From the NCBI GenBank assembly GCA_010909165.1, contig VJWM01000044.1, forward strand, positions 2,170,001 through 2,234,000: a DNA stretch of 64,000 nucleotides, written 5' to 3'. Below the pieces are notes generated by a model, which saw only the letters and a list, made by a program, of their open reading frames with translations, did not search any database and was not told where the DNA came from. This document shows positions 21,316 through 34,240 of this stretch, in pieces (position 1 is the first letter of the stretch; each line of letters begins with the position of its first letter). The position numbers and the translations under genes were made by a program. Source of the stretch: Anthoceros angustus (Eukaryota > Streptophyta > Anthocerotopsida > Anthocerotales > Anthocerotaceae).

Positions 21316-23118
21316 AATGTGGAGGGCCTGGCCACCGACGAGGAGGCGGTCTTAGGGTTTCAATCTCTGGCATAGCTGCTGTGACAATTGCTATCAGAGC
21401 CACGTTTTTTGTTCAGGACGATGGAGTCGCCAACACACGCATCGACCGAGCAATTCTGAGACCTTGACCTGCCGTGGTTCGGAGATTGGCAGAGTTGTTG
21501 GCCTTGTTTAGATGGATCATGGTGGAATTCCATAGCCACCATCGAGGCCAATTCGACATTTGCTCTTACGGCTTGGAATTGGCGTCGTTCCACGTGAAGG
21601 ACGCCATATGGGATATTGTGGGTGGGCTCCTTCTCGGCTATTTATATAATGCATTTGCAACTCCCAGGGCCGGCTGGGACTCTCAACATGGGGGCTGGAG
21701 CGGTACTTTTTGGTGGTCGAAGTCCCTCTGTCACGGCAACGGTGTCGATGGTTGTCCCATAGTGATTACCCGGTCCACTTCTAAGCAGCTGCCGCCTTAG
21801 TACTTGAGAGCGGGAGCCGGCACGAGACTAGGATGAGTGAGTCCGGATCGACGGAGGCTTGCAGGCTGGCAGCCTCCCACGAGGCGGATTCTTGAAAGAC
21901 GGTTGAATCGAGGTTACTGCAGAGGCTGCAGTAAAACCTTACCATCGAGTGACGGGTCCTCGACATGGATAAGAGGGCTTGGGCCGTGTGAAGGCTGCAA
22001 AGCCCGAGTATCTGGATGAGAGGGAAGAACCTGGGCAGGTTGATCGGTGGATTAATTAGCTGAAGAGGTACATTCGACACTTCAAGAATTATAAGGGTGC
22101 TTTCACAATGTGTGTTACAATGCCTTTACAATGTGATTTAGGAACATGTTGTAATGCAAAGCGTTGTGGTGCATGAGACTCTATAAACGTTGTAAATGTG
22201 GGGCCTGGCCACCGACGAGGAGGCGGTCTTAGGGTTTCAATCTCTGGCATAGCTGCTGTGACAATTGCTATCAGAGCCACGTTTTTTGTTCAGGACGATG
22301 GAGTCGCACAACCTGCATCAGCCCCGGAGCAATTACAGAGACCTTGACCTGCCCGTGGTTCTCGGAGATTGGCAAGAGTTGTTGGCCTTGTTTAGATGGA
22401 TCATGGTGGAATTCCCATGGCCACCATCAGGAGCGAATTTACGACAGCTGTTCTCTTACGGCTTGGAATTGGCGTACGTTCCACAGGAAGGACGCCCATA
22501 TGGGATATTGTGGGGTGGGCTCCTTCTCGAGCAGCTATATAACAGGCATTTGCAACTCCCAGGGCCGGCTGGGACTCTCAACATGGGGGCTGGAGCGGTA
22601 CTTTTTGGTGGTCGAAGTCCCTCTGTCACGACGACGGTGTGCGATAGTTCTGTCCCATAGTGATTACCCAGTCCCGCCTAAGCACGCTGCCGCCTTGGCC
22701 TTAGTACTTGGAGAGCGGGAGCCGGCGCCGAGACTAGGATGAGTGAGTCCGGGATCGACAGGAGAGGCTTGCACAGCTATTGGCAGCCTCCCACGAGCGG
22801 ATTGCGGCAGAACAAGCTTAAGTTGAAGGATTGCTGGGAGGTCGGCAGCAGCCCTTTGCAAAATCGAGGGCCGGCGGGTCCTCGACATGGATAAGAGGGC
22901 TTGGGCCGTGTGAAGGCTGCAAAGCCCGAGTATCTGGATGAGAGGGAAGAACCTGGGCAGGTTGATCGGTGGATTAATTAGCTGAAGAGGTACATTCGAC
23001 ACTTCAAGAATTATAAGGGTGCTTTCACAATGTGTGTTACAATGCCTTTTACAATGTGATTTAGGAACATGTTGTAATGCAAAGCGTTGTGGTGCATGAG
23101 ACTCTATAAACGTTGTAA
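21316..23118. repeat. Tandem duplication of a 0.9-kb segment with tRNA-Met-like primer site
   Basis: Two direct copies, about 21,316-22,195 and 22,196-23,118. Shared landmarks: 'ggcctggccaccgacgagg' at 21,324 and 22,202; 'gctatcagagccacg' at 21,388 and 22,265; 'agaattataagggtgcttt' near 22,085 and 23,005. The phrase 'tgctatcagagcc' resembles the initiator-Met primer binding site (tggtatcagagc) of plant LTR retrotransposons and is followed by an ATG frame ('atggagtcg'). This suggests a small or gutted LTR element duplicated head to tail. The LTR ends could not be defined. Confidence 0.6.
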
Positions 23119-26100
23119 ACAGGGTAATACTTTTGCCAATTATGCTCAATTTAGTTGTAAGGATGACTAGCCGTTGTAACTTAGGTTCGGTGTTTCCTTC
23201 AGGTTCTATGTAGCATGCCATGTCATCAGGGTGCCACGTGCGCATGACATGTCAGTACATGCGTATGCGCCACGTCATCGTAGGAAAGTTAAGTAATAAT
23301 TAGAGTTACTACGAGCGGATTACTACGCAATGTACAAGGGAGCAACAATGCACGTTATGACGTTTTTAGGCACACCATTACAGCAGCCATAACGACGGGT
23401 TTTAAAACAATTGTAACCCTGGTTATATCAACTGCAGTTTGTGTCAACCAGGATTAATTAACCAGGTTATTGAACCATGGTTAAATATTATAGTTAGTAT
23501 ACCATGGTTACTTAACCACAGTACCGGGTTACTTAACTATGGTCCGTTAGTTCCTCCCTTTGTAACCTAGCTGTTGTTAATAGCGTTATAAATTAAGCAG
23601 AATTGAAGGATTTTGGGGGTTGAATTAAATTGAAAATAAATTGCTATAAATACCAAAATGCAATATTATCGCAACTAAAATAAATAGGGGTTATGGTTTG
23701 GAACCTGTCCACATCGGATTGCTGGCACTCAAAAAATGCATGTAGTTTGAATCACCTATGAACTACATGTATGACCCCTACACCATAAACAATGTGATGC
23801 AGTTCTAGTTCCCTGTCGTATCCACCACTCATGAACCTGCTTAGGTGGATTAGTCCCCATGTTGCATAACCCATATGAGATCTCGATTCCACAAAATAAA
23901 GATCGAATGACCACTGCTCCGCGCGCTTCTGGAGATCCTACAATGGAGGATGTCCGCCGCAACGAGATAAGCTACACCAAACAACACCGTCAGTGTGCGT
24001 CTAGTCACAGGTTTGCAAAAAAGTAACAAGGAGTAACATACCCTGCTGCCCTTGTAGTCTGCCATCTAACGCTTGTGGCACACAATATGAAAACTCAGGG
24101 CTACAAATCCATTTAATACCATGACCGTTAAGAAAACATGAAGGGGTTACGAGGAAATTTAAAACAATCCCCACCAGGCAAAGTCAGATTCAAGATGCTC
24201 ACCACCGTCGAGAGATGTCATTTAGACGGACCAGACAGGTTTATCTGACTATGCATTGGAAGGAGATGAGGATGAGGCAGAGTTTGGACTCTCAGACAAA
24301 GAGGATGGCCCTATACTGGAGCAGCTTGGGCAGACAAATGATGAAATCTCAGAGGAGGAAGGTGAATACTGGATTGAGGACGACAAAATGCAATACACTC
24401 GGCGAGTGTACTCTCTCCACAAAACTCATGCCTTCATCAACTTACTAGAATAGTCCAACGCAGAACCCTCCTCTGGCACCTAAATATTCTTACCTTTCCA
24501 GTAATCATCCAACTTCCTATGCCACCCTCCTTTGCTATTTCTTACAACCTCTTCCTCCTTCTTGGTGGGCTCCCGATTGAACCTATCTTGGAGTCTTTAC
24601 CTGAAGGCCACGAGACCACCATTTTCAAGATGGGAGTGTGGCTTGGGCATAGGAGCTGCATTTCTCTCTTTGGCGATCCTCATTTGTTGGCTTTCTGGAA
24701 CCTCACCGGGCATCTTGCGCTACTCAGCCTCCAACAACAAATCTCAAAACTTGGAATCCATAGTCTTATTACTCTTGGCACAGTTGTATTTCCACTGTCG
24801 GGCAGACTTGGACAAAACTTGATCCACAATTTTTGCCATATCCCAGGGGCCGCCGATTTCCGCCCTCACTATCACCTCAACCAACGTTTTTATGGATTCG
24901 GGCTCACTCCAGAAACTGCCAATGAGAGGATTCATGAATTTGCACATAGCCCAGTGAAACCTTCTTTTTAGCCTTCGGTGCGAGGTTGACCCTCGTACCA
25001 CCGGTGCCCAACCTGTTTACAAACAAGACACAGACTCTATTACATTTACCATAACTACACCACCAAAAATCAGACACCTGAATGTTGCTCCTACGCCGGC
25101 CATCCTTATACTCCGCTGCTGCCTCCTTTGGTGCCATGGCGTCGCGCCTGTCGCTTTGCTTGCGAAGTAGCCCCTGCATCGTTCCGGCTCCCGTCTTTGT
25201 GAGTTCTAATGGGGAGGGGAGGAAACGACGCACTGGAAAGCTCTATGACTTTGAGAACGAAGCGATAGAGTGCTGGAAAAATAAGCGCCAGAGAGCAGGG
25301 TGCTGAAGCGCAAGCGAGCGAGAGAACTGCCAAGACCCGAAGGCTGGGGGTCTTTTCCTCCTTCTAACCGCAAGCGGGGTGGGTAAGGCCACGCTGACGC
25401 GCCTTTGGCGCGACAATCGCCACCCTCCTGCATCTCATAGTGCACTTTCACACCACGCCCAGTACTGGCCCCTCGGGTTTTACTACCGCCACCTAAATCG
25501 CTATAACGGCTCGGCAGTCTGTGGTTCTAGCTTGCATGTATCACCGCCCCATGCTACCCCATGTCAAACCTTCCAATACGCCGACCCATCCTTCCGGACT
25601 TGCCTTTTCCGGCCGTCAAGCACATCCTCCAGCCTCCCGGACTCCTCGCCAGTGGAGCCATCGCATCCGGCCCATTAGGCCTTATTATCCACACTTATTC
25701 GGTATTTTAACACACAAATCCCCACAAAAAAAAACAGAAACCCCTACAAATTGACTAAAAGCAAGGCCAAAGTATTCGTCCCTTGTCCACATGGATGCAT
25801 GAGAAAAAGTTGCAGTCTGTGCAGAGAAGCGCCTCGGCAGAGTTGGTAGGTGCTCGGAAGCGGGGACGTTCTTAATCTAGATTAGGAATCTGATTCCTAT
25901 CTGCAAGTCGAGCTTGGAAGTGCGCGTCAGTTTGTGTATTCATAGATTGTCGCCTTTCATCCCGTGCACTCCCTGCTGCTCCTGAGCGCTTATTAGTGAA
26001 TTGTCTCAACACCAACTTGGTGTAGTCTGCTTCGTAGAGATCTATGATAGTGTCCAAAGGGAGCCTCTGTTGGACACGAGGAGGTCGGCCATTTTGGCAG

Positions 26101-26700
26101 CCTGGGTTTGCTAGCAAAAGGACACAACCCTTTGTAATCACCCTATTTAAGCCTACCTATGTACTCACAATTTACTTCTTTGATAGAAAGCATTTGCTTC
26201 TTGCAAATCGCTCAGATCAAAGACTCTCGTGACTACTTTTGGTCCGTGACTGTGTGCTCATTCATGCGACATGATAAATGGTGGTGTGTGAACTTTGACC
26301 CTAGCCATCACATTTTGCTCGGCAAAGAGAATCCGTCAAATCACATGTAAGCAAAGCTTTGTAAGGAATGCAACCGCTTGTGACCTCTCTACCTGACTCC
26401 AAAACTAAGGCATAAGGAACTTGCTAGCTTGCGATGGCAACCATGCCAGCAGAACTAAAGAATGCAACAAGAGTGAAGATGACGGCATGTCTGCTCACAA
26501 GCTACAAGCATGACCATACTTGCGAGCAGGTTTGTAAACCGTTGTGGTGGGACTTGGTGACAGTGTAGAATGCCTCCATCCCCTTTTGCGCATCATGCAA
26601 TTCCAACCCTAACCATGAAAGAAACTTCTGTGTTATCATGGAAAAAATGATGTATCACAAGCTTGTGACGACATCGATACACTGGCAGATGGCCCCCGTG
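23119..26700. other. Intergenic DNA with weak open frames, no recognised gene
   Basis: At about 23,405-23,545 the phrase 'accatggtta' and variants ('aaccaggtta', 'gggttacttaac') repeat irregularly. An acidic plus-strand frame at 24,256-24,453 ('DEISEEEGEYWIEDD') and minus-strand frames at 24,744-25,233 ('MAPKEAAAEYKDGRRRSNIQ') have some coding flavour but cannot be joined or assigned. They could be relics of transposon proteins. Confidence 0.4.
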
Positions 26701-26726
26701 GCCATGTCGTTAAGGTTGTGTGTAGG

Positions 26727-26760
26727 GAAGTTTTCCCGCCATATGCAGCGGGAAAACTTC
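26727..26760. repeat. Perfect 13-bp inverted repeat (hairpin)
   Basis: Arms 'gaagttttcccgc' (26,727-26,739) and 'gcgggaaaacttc' (26,748-26,760) are exact reverse complements with an 8-base loop. No T-run follows to suggest termination. It may be the end of a small inverted-repeat element. Confidence 0.7.
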
Positions 26761-27869
26761 TTAACACACCCTTCATAAAAGTCCCGAGATAATATCGGTA
26801 TGCCATGGCAAGCTTCTACAAGTAGCCTTTACCTTTATCTCTCATTTTATTTTACCGTACTTACATATATAAGGTGCTGTTATTTGCAAGCAAGTCTCTC
26901 TGAAATAGAATTTTTTTTCCTAAGTAATTGCGCTGTTATTTGCAAGCCGAAATAAAATTCTTCTGCTCCTCGGCTTGATTAAAACAGCGTCTGTTTAGAA
27001 AGGGGTTTCTCCTGAAACCCCTTTTGCACACTCTGGACTTACCCCTTTTGCACTTGAAAAATCCGCACTATAATCAGCTTTTGATATTTCTCCGCACATG
27101 TTACCCGCAACCTTTTGAATAATTGTTTTGATACACGTTATTTGAGATTGTAGATTGCAAATGCGTGGCAAAACCTAAAGTCCCATTCTCGCTCGGCTTT
27201 TTTCAAACTAGACACAAAATTAGCGCAAACTTATGCGCGCACCCATCTAAGCAGGTCTCAACATCTACTTAATCATTGCGGTGTTGGACGTATCTAAACA
27301 TTTAGAGTTTTAGGGCTTGCTATAATTAAGTGCGCAAACTTGTTTGCGCACCTACTATTCATACTAGTCAATCCTATGACTATACTCTCGCTCCGAGAAT
27401 TTTACAAGACTTTGTTCCTTAGACATTGGGACAATAATATCTTCTTTGGCCTGATGCTCTACGGTTAGTGTGAGAATGAGAGTGGCATGGTCTGCACTTA
27501 GAGCTGGGTCCACGTCAAACGTCTCAAGATTCAAAAGATGCAAAAGGTTCTCACTACTAGTTCAAAGTTTTAACCACTAGAAAAAAGATGAGGGTTAAAT
27601 AAAGATAAGACCATATCCACATTAGGGTGCTGCACAAAAAAGGTTGAAAACGTCGAAAGGAACCCTTTAAAACAACAAAAATATTAAAATAAATACAAAA
27701 ATGCAAAAATTTGTCAAAATTTTAGAGCAAATCTGTGCACTTGTGCCTCAAAAACTGGACTTTTTATAATTTTTAAGGGGTTTTTAGGGTTTTTTTAGAC
27801 TTTTTGCTCTTTTTTTCTTTGGATGAACCGTCTGGGAATGCAATAGGAGGCATAAACTATTTGGGTTCA

Positions 27870-27874
27870 TGCTC
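27870..27874. other. Target-site duplication TGCTC, left
   Basis: TGCTC immediately before the left LTR is repeated exactly at 48,961-48,965 immediately after the right LTR. Five bases is the usual length for Ty3/Gypsy and Copia integrases. Confidence 0.85.
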
Positions 27875-30800
27875 CGTAAACGATCTAGTCTCGGAAACCC
27901 CTGTTAAAATGTGCCCTGAAGTGAATTTTTTTGTTTTTTTGCTGAGAGTGGTGTGAAAATAAGTCAGTTAGCGGTAGTTGGGGATATTCATAGTAAAATG
28001 TCCTTGGCCTATGGAGTTCTTTTTGTTTTATTGCCTAGGTTAGATAATAAATGGTCGGAAACTCGGTGTTCCTTGGCCCATGGACCTCGAGATATCCACT
28101 ACAAGGTCTATATATGCGGGTAGGGGGTGGTTATTTGGGGTTTGTCGGTCCTAAGTTAGTCGACCAGTAGGTGAGTGAATGAGTATGGGGTTGTGGGTGG
28201 GGCATGGGCGTCGTGAAGACAACCGGTGGTAGTAGGCCAAACTTAACCCTAAGGAAACCGTAGGGTGACGGCGCGTTCAAGCGGAGGAAGACAAGCGGGC
28301 CTGCGGTGGCGGAGTGGGCGCAGCGGGGTGGAGGTGAGTCGTCGGTGCATTCGAGGCGGACGCGATCGGTCGGAGGCGAGAGGCGCGATCGTGGTGGAGG
28401 CCGCCTCGAACCCTCACCGGTGTCGCAACCCCTGGAAGGAAGGCGGCGCGGCTTGAGGAGGTAGGAACCACAGGCGACCTTGTCGAGATTGGCAGTGGCA
28501 CCCGTCGAGGCGCGAGACCGGGGACTCTGCGGAAGGATGGCGCCCAAAGCCACAGTGAGATCGCTTGCCCAATGGCCAAACATGGACCATTGGAAAGTCC
28601 GAGTGGGGCACAGTGAAGGAGCTCGGTGGGGTTCATGGAGAAGCGGTGGAATTACACGAATTCGGGATGCGAGTGCGCTCGCCACCTAAAAGACAAGCAA
28701 GGCGAGGGAATTAGAGCAAAACCTCGTGATTGGGACTGGCATTGGTTAGGGAAGTGTATGGGCAAGGAGGAGGCGGGGGTTTGGTGATGGAACCTTCTAA
28801 AAGGAGCACGCAGAGTGGCCCGCCCAGTGAAGGCGGGCGTAATCCGGAACCCAATGGTTGGTGGCGAGAATTGGCAGCCACGGTTAATGGAGTGCAGCGG
28901 ATGGCTTCTCTGCTTCCTCTGACACAAGAAGCGGATTATTTGTCGACCACTTCGTTGTTCCTCCATGAAGTTGTCAAGGCGAAAATCGATGAGGGCGAAT
29001 CCTCTTTGAGAAGTTGAGTGAAGAAAGGTTGAATCGATTTCTCCTACCCTCGGCCTCTCTAATTTCACCATTCCTAGTTCATCTTTATGCATGCTAATTG
29101 CCCGCGAGGTAGAAATTGTGGCCTCCTTCATATGTGGAAGCCGTCGAGGTGAAGTGGAAAGCGGAGGAGCCTAAGGAGGAAATTGAGGAGGAATCGGACA
29201 CCGGGAGTCCATGGCGACAGTGCCCGAGGAAGAGAAGGAAATTTCTACCAAAGAAGAAGAGGAAGACCGGTGCAGACGGTCCCAAAAAAGTGAAGGTGGA
29301 CGCCACCAGTCGGCGGCCGCTGTGAAAAAGCAAAGAAAATGAAAGCCAAACGCAGATCGAGGTGGCGGAGGAAGAGGCGGTCCGAGGAAGAAAATTTTGC
29401 CGACTGGATGCATGATGAGCCGCCCAGAGGAATTAGGCGACCTCGTGAGCGGACCCTCCTCAAAGATGGGAAGAGATTTTCAAGGGGACTCCACCGCAGA
29501 GGTGGACGCAAATTGGTGAGGGTGCGACTTTGTTGGGAAGGAAGGTGCTCGACGGAGGATGGCGCCCGCACGCCGCACTGTGGAATTAGTGAGCCGACGA
29601 CATCGATGATCCGGGCCCAAGCGGATTTGTTGGACCAAGCGCCTTGGCTCTCACATGGCTCGGTGCAAGGGCGGGCGGAGGAAGTGGTGAAGGCCAGTTT
29701 GACGAGGAGAAGCCCAGAAGCAACCGGAGGAAGACAAGCGGGCCTTAGAGGAGATAAGGATCAAGCTTCGGAGGATTTGTGCAGGCCTGAGAAGCCGCAG
29801 CCATGACGAGTCACAGGAAGCGCCATGGCTCAAATCAAGGATGCCCACGAGTCAAACCAGAGATGGTGAGTTGTTGCGAGCCCAGAGCGGAGGCGGCCTC
29901 GGTGGAGAAGGTCCATAAGCGGAACGGTATAACGGAACGGATGAGGCACGTGGCCGAACCCGTAAAAGAGAAGGGAAGCGAGGTGGCGGGACTACGGCCG
30001 GGGTAGTGGAAGGCACCACGAGAAGGAAGAACAAAGGTAGTAAACACCTACCACTACCGGCCGGACCAACGACGGTGCGAGACACCACCGCAGCGAAGCG
30101 GCAATGGAGGCGACAACGCGACGCAGACTCATGTGGACATGGACCCGTGCAATGTGAGTCTACGGAGGAGGGATCAGTCCTACCCTCGCAAGTGAGGACC
30201 CGGCGCATACTTCTACCATTGCGCCAGAGTGGGGATTGGCCCCTATTATGCGGAGGCGACCTTGGAGGAGTTGAGTGAAGAGGAGGTCCAGCTTGGGTGG
30301 ATGAGGAACCGTGGTAATCCTCGGCAATAGGCGGCCAAGAGGCGGAAGTTCCCAAGGTGTATGCCCTCAATTAGGACGCCCAAGCAGCGATGTGAGGTGG
30401 AAGTCCTGGAAACCCCGATCACAAGGTGAGGGCTCGTGGCGGCGGCGATGGAGGACAAGGCCAAAGTGACGAGTCGGGGAGGCGCGGATAGCGAGGCAAT
30501 GGGTGGTAGCATCCTAGGAAGGAAAATGCCCCACCGGACCTAGATCGCTTAGAATTGTGGGTGCGCTGGTTTTTTTAGGATCTAGAAACTGGGGAAACGG
30601 GCGGCCGATGTATAAGAGGGCAACTTTTGCCCACCACAGATAACCCTCGTTGAGATCCCCACGCCTGTGGATGGTTGGAGACGTCCGATTGATGAGGTGT
30701 GCGAGACGCCTGGGGGTGGTCGAGAGCCCCGCAACGGGAGGAGGGGTGATGGAGCAATCTTGCGACAAAGGAGGAGGAAACCAAGGGATTGGCGGGCGGG

Positions 30801-31503
30801 TCCGGAGCTTGCTGTAACGCCCCGTGACGCCTGGGGTTCTTCTTTCCTTCACCTTGTCCCGAGTTGTGTTCAAATTGAGAGAGAAGTGTTGAGTGGATGG
30901 TTGGAAGCGAATTGAGGGAGAGAGAGAGAGAAGAGATCGGGTGAAGGAGATCAACATCAGATGGCGCGAGGTGTGAGAGGTTGAGAAGGAGAGCTAGAGC
31001 GGTGTGACAAAATTGAGAATCAAACCGGTGGCAGTGGAAAGTGCACAAGGAAAACAAAGCTAGTAGAAAGGGTGGTGGCGCCTTGTGTGTGTGTGTGTGT
31101 GAGGCGTGGTATCCTAGGAACTTTGGTCTAGGAATTGTGTGTGTGCATGAAGTGTGGAGTGCCAATAAAGTCCGATCCGCGGAGCACGGGCGCCCGTGCG
31201 ATCCGCGCGCCTGCGGCGCCGAATAAGTCGCTAGGGTTTGGTGTGGGACCCACCTCGTCGTAGCAACTACCCGGAGGGAACGAGATTTGCGGTCGTGAAA
31301 TGGGATTTGGTGCTGGACAAGTCGGGGGTAGTAGTAGTTGAGTAGATAGGTAAGAGGAGTAATAGCAGTAAGCCCGACTTAGGAAGGTCGAGTGATAGAA
31401 GTTAGCGCCTCGCACAAACCATTCCCTTGGGAGCGAATCCTAAGCCTACAACGACATTGAGGGTGAATGTGGACCTCACGGTGTCCCTAGACCACACTCC
31501 ACA
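27875..31503 (+). repeat. Left LTR (3,629 bp)
   Basis: Begins CGTAAACGATC. Contains 'tatccactacaaggtctata' followed by 'tatgcggg' at about 28,092 (a TATA-like 'tatatatg'), a long coding-like GC-rich core (28.2-30.6 kb), a GT repeat at 31,084-31,101, and ends 'tagaccacactccaca'. The head and tail match the right LTR. Confidence 0.9.
28540..30480 (+). pseudogene. Coding-like core inside the LTR, function unknown
   Basis: Within the LTR, plus-strand segments stay recognisable as protein between copies. 'LAQWPNMDHWKVR' precedes 'KELG..FMEE.ELH', then a segment such as 'QEVDYLSDHLPLFLHEVV' that ends at a stop, then an acidic/basic stretch ('EEIEEES', 'KKKRKTG', 'EKAKKMKAKR') reminiscent of a nuclear localisation signal. 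The same segments recur at 42.4-46.4 kb. Each copy is broken by indels. I do not recognise the protein. An LTR-internal gene or a captured Gag-like ORF are both possible. Confidence 0.4.
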
Positions 31504-31506
31504 TTT

Positions 31507-31522
31507 TGGCGCTGTCGGGAAT
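31507..31522 (+). other. Primer binding site resembling tRNA-Asp 3' end
   Basis: 'tggcgctgtcgggaat' begins three bases after the LTR end. Plant Gypsy elements primed by tRNA-Asp carry TGGCGCCGTTGCCGGGGA; this copy matches with small deletions and substitutions. Confidence 0.7.
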
Positions 31523-31569
31523 GGAATCTGACGAGGACTAACCTAGCTACGAGTCTAGCATTACTAGAT

Positions 31570-34240
31570 TGATGGATGCCTCGTGGAGACAAGCGATTCG
31601 ATCCGACTGGGGAAACGCTCGCAAGACGGCAACGCCAAGCATGGAAAGATTGCAGAGTTACGAGGAGAGCACGCGGAGATCACACTTGCCGGACGAGGAA
31701 GGGGGTGAGTCAACTCGAACTAGGGATCGGATCTTAACGGATTCGATTCCCAACCTCGACTATGGCGCACAAGGCTGCCCGATCCCCACCTTGTCTTTTG
31801 ATCTGCCCGCCTAGATCCTCCCGCCCAAATTCGTGAATGTAGAGGTCCGCACGTAGTGGCCGCCGCCAACTACCGCTGAAAGTACTAGAAGTTATGGCGA
31901 TCTGCTTGTTACTAAGCAATCTTACCCGCTGTATGGAGAAAAGAAGGGCCATGAGGATCCCGACGAGTTTGTCGAGCTTTGAGCCGACGCCAACCGTGAG
32001 GATGCGATCGTGCCCACTGCTTTATGGAGTCTTACGCGAGCGGCGCCAAGTGGTACAAGCGGAGTACATAGCTTCCACACCCCCGCCTACCTTTGGGGCC
32101 TTGAAGAGAGCTTTTGTGAAAGATCTGAGGGGTCGATGTGGAAGGATGTCTGTCCAAGTTGGAGGGATTGAGAGGGAAGAAGAGACCCCGCAGCTTATGT
32201 GGAAAGGTTCCACAGCCACGGATCGGGCCGGTCCGCACTGAGCTAATGGCCATTCACCGGTTTGCAAGAGGATTGGGCGCGAGATGGGAAGACACGTATG
32301 CCTGTGCCGAAAGATTTGGATCGGGCGATCAAAGCGCTCGAACTATGAGGAGTCCAACGCGAAGAGAAGAAGAACTCGAACAAGGGCGCACTAAGGACAA
32401 AAAGAAATACAAAAGAAGAAGAAGTACTATTCGCCTCCGATGACAGCTGCTGGGAGGATAGTTTTCAACCGACTCCTGTAGCTCCACCAAGAGGAGACCA
32501 TGAGGATTCGGAGGAGAATTCGAAGGTGAGCGCAACCAAGGGATAGAAGGAAGAAGGGAAAAATGACGGGAACAAGACGACGTGCAAAAGGGAAGGAGCG
32601 CTATATGCACGAAAGGACGCGGAGCAGAGAAGAGAGGTGGAAACAAAGCCCAAAAAGTGGAGCAACAAGGGAACAAGATGGAGGAAATGATGGTCAAACC
32701 GAGAAACTCCATCTTAATGCCATCAAGGACCATGATAGAAGAAGGGTTGCTCGAGCGGGCGAATCTCTTCGCTCAACTTGTGGACATAGGGCACTCGAGG
32801 TCGAATCGCCCACAAACAAAAGTGCAACCACTGGGCTACGAGGAGGAGGATGAGGAGATGTGCTTGGAAGATACATACCAAATTCAAGAGGCAACCTCTG
32901 GGTACCAAAACTTTGTACTCAAGTTTGCGAAAACCCTACGTGCATGGGCATTCGCAATCGATGGCAAGGAACCCCGGCAAATGAGTGCCATGGTTACAAT
33001 TGCCGAGGGTTCGCATCTTGCTGGATGCCCCTCCGCATCTCGCCAGGGAATGGTGATTTTGAAAGGTCGTGTGGATTGCAAGCAATCGTCACGAGGCAGC
33101 CCCTCCGCTGACACCAAAGAAACATGTGAGGATCGCTCAACCTCCTACGACCCACCCCCGCAAAGAAAGCCTGCTGCCGAATGCAAGTCAAGATGCGCCA
33201 TGGTCAGATGGAGGATTCCGAGGCCGATGTCGAGGAGCCCGGAAGGGTTGGGGATGTGGAGTGGGTATTTAACTCCCGCGATGGTCGCTCGACGGAGCGG
33301 CGAGAGGAAGGCGACACCCTAAGAAGGGGGAACGGGGAAAAGAGAAGAAGAACGGAGTGGGAGCCCATAACGTCCGCAAGTGAGGAGGAAGAGGCGCTTC
33401 ATCAGCGGGAAGGAAGAGAAGTCCAACCACAAAAGGCGACGAGGGACTGGGATGGAATCAAAAAGAAGGGCATGCGAATCCAAAATGGACGGGAGCAAGG
33501 CACGCCACACTTAACGCGAGGATTGCGATTTGGATGGCATCACAGGTGTAACTCCCTTAGCACCGAGACCGGATTCGAGGGTGCAACGAACAAGGACAGG
33601 GACTCGGTATGGGAATCGTGAAAAAGGGCATGCGAATCCAAAATGGACGGGAGCAAGGCACGAACGCCACACTTAACGCGAGGGTTGCGATTTGGATGGC
33701 ATCACAGGTGTAACTCCCTTTAGACCGCTGGATTCGAGGGTGAAGTGCAAAAGGCGGACGGCAGTGGGACTCGAGTCGACACATGGGGCGAAAACCCGCA
33801 AGAGGAAAAAGGATGAGTCGCTTCCGCATGTCGTGGGAAGGTGGATATGATCCGACAAGAATCGAACAGACTCGAGATTTTGGCCATCGACCCACCGACC
33901 CACCTACCGCCACTGTTTCAACGACCGCAACATCTCAAACAGCTACTCATGGTAAATGACGGTGGGGGTTGGCAAGGAGAAACAGAGCAAAAGTGTTCCT
34001 TTCAATTTGGAAGCTATCATGGACCAAAAGTTCATGATAACTTGAACTCGTGGACAATCCGCGCCAAAGAACTGGGGCATTGAAGGCGGCACAACCCAAG
34101 AAGAGACGAACCTTTCCACCCCAAGGCAAAACCCCTGTGTGAATATGGTGGCCATGATGGACGTCTGTGAGCTGCTGATAGAAATTATGGATGTGTAATC
34201 AAGAAGGTGCCGCTAGATTCCGGTCGGAGTCAACATCATG
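31570..34240 (+). pseudogene. Gag and protease relic, first copy
   Basis: Frameshifted Gag. Near 32,980 a zinc-knuckle-like stretch reads 'NECxxYNCRGFxHLAGCPSA' (Cys, Cys, His, Cys, spacing slightly off CX2CX4HX4C). Near 34,210 the text 'VPLDSGxxVNIM', allowing a frameshift, is the D-S-G active site of a retroelement aspartic protease. A 155-base segment is duplicated at about 33,450-33,760 ('aaagggcatgcgaatccaaa' twice). Confidence 0.75.

Noticed and set aside
26433-26570. Short plus-strand frame starting 'MATMPAELKNATRVKM'
   Set aside because: Only about 45 residues, no splice continuation and no recognised family.
28131-31415. Many 60-190-residue frames on both strands across the LTRs and retroelement interior
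   Set aside because: They change frame between duplicated copies and are interrupted by gaps; only segments consistent between copies or matching retroelement domains were kept.
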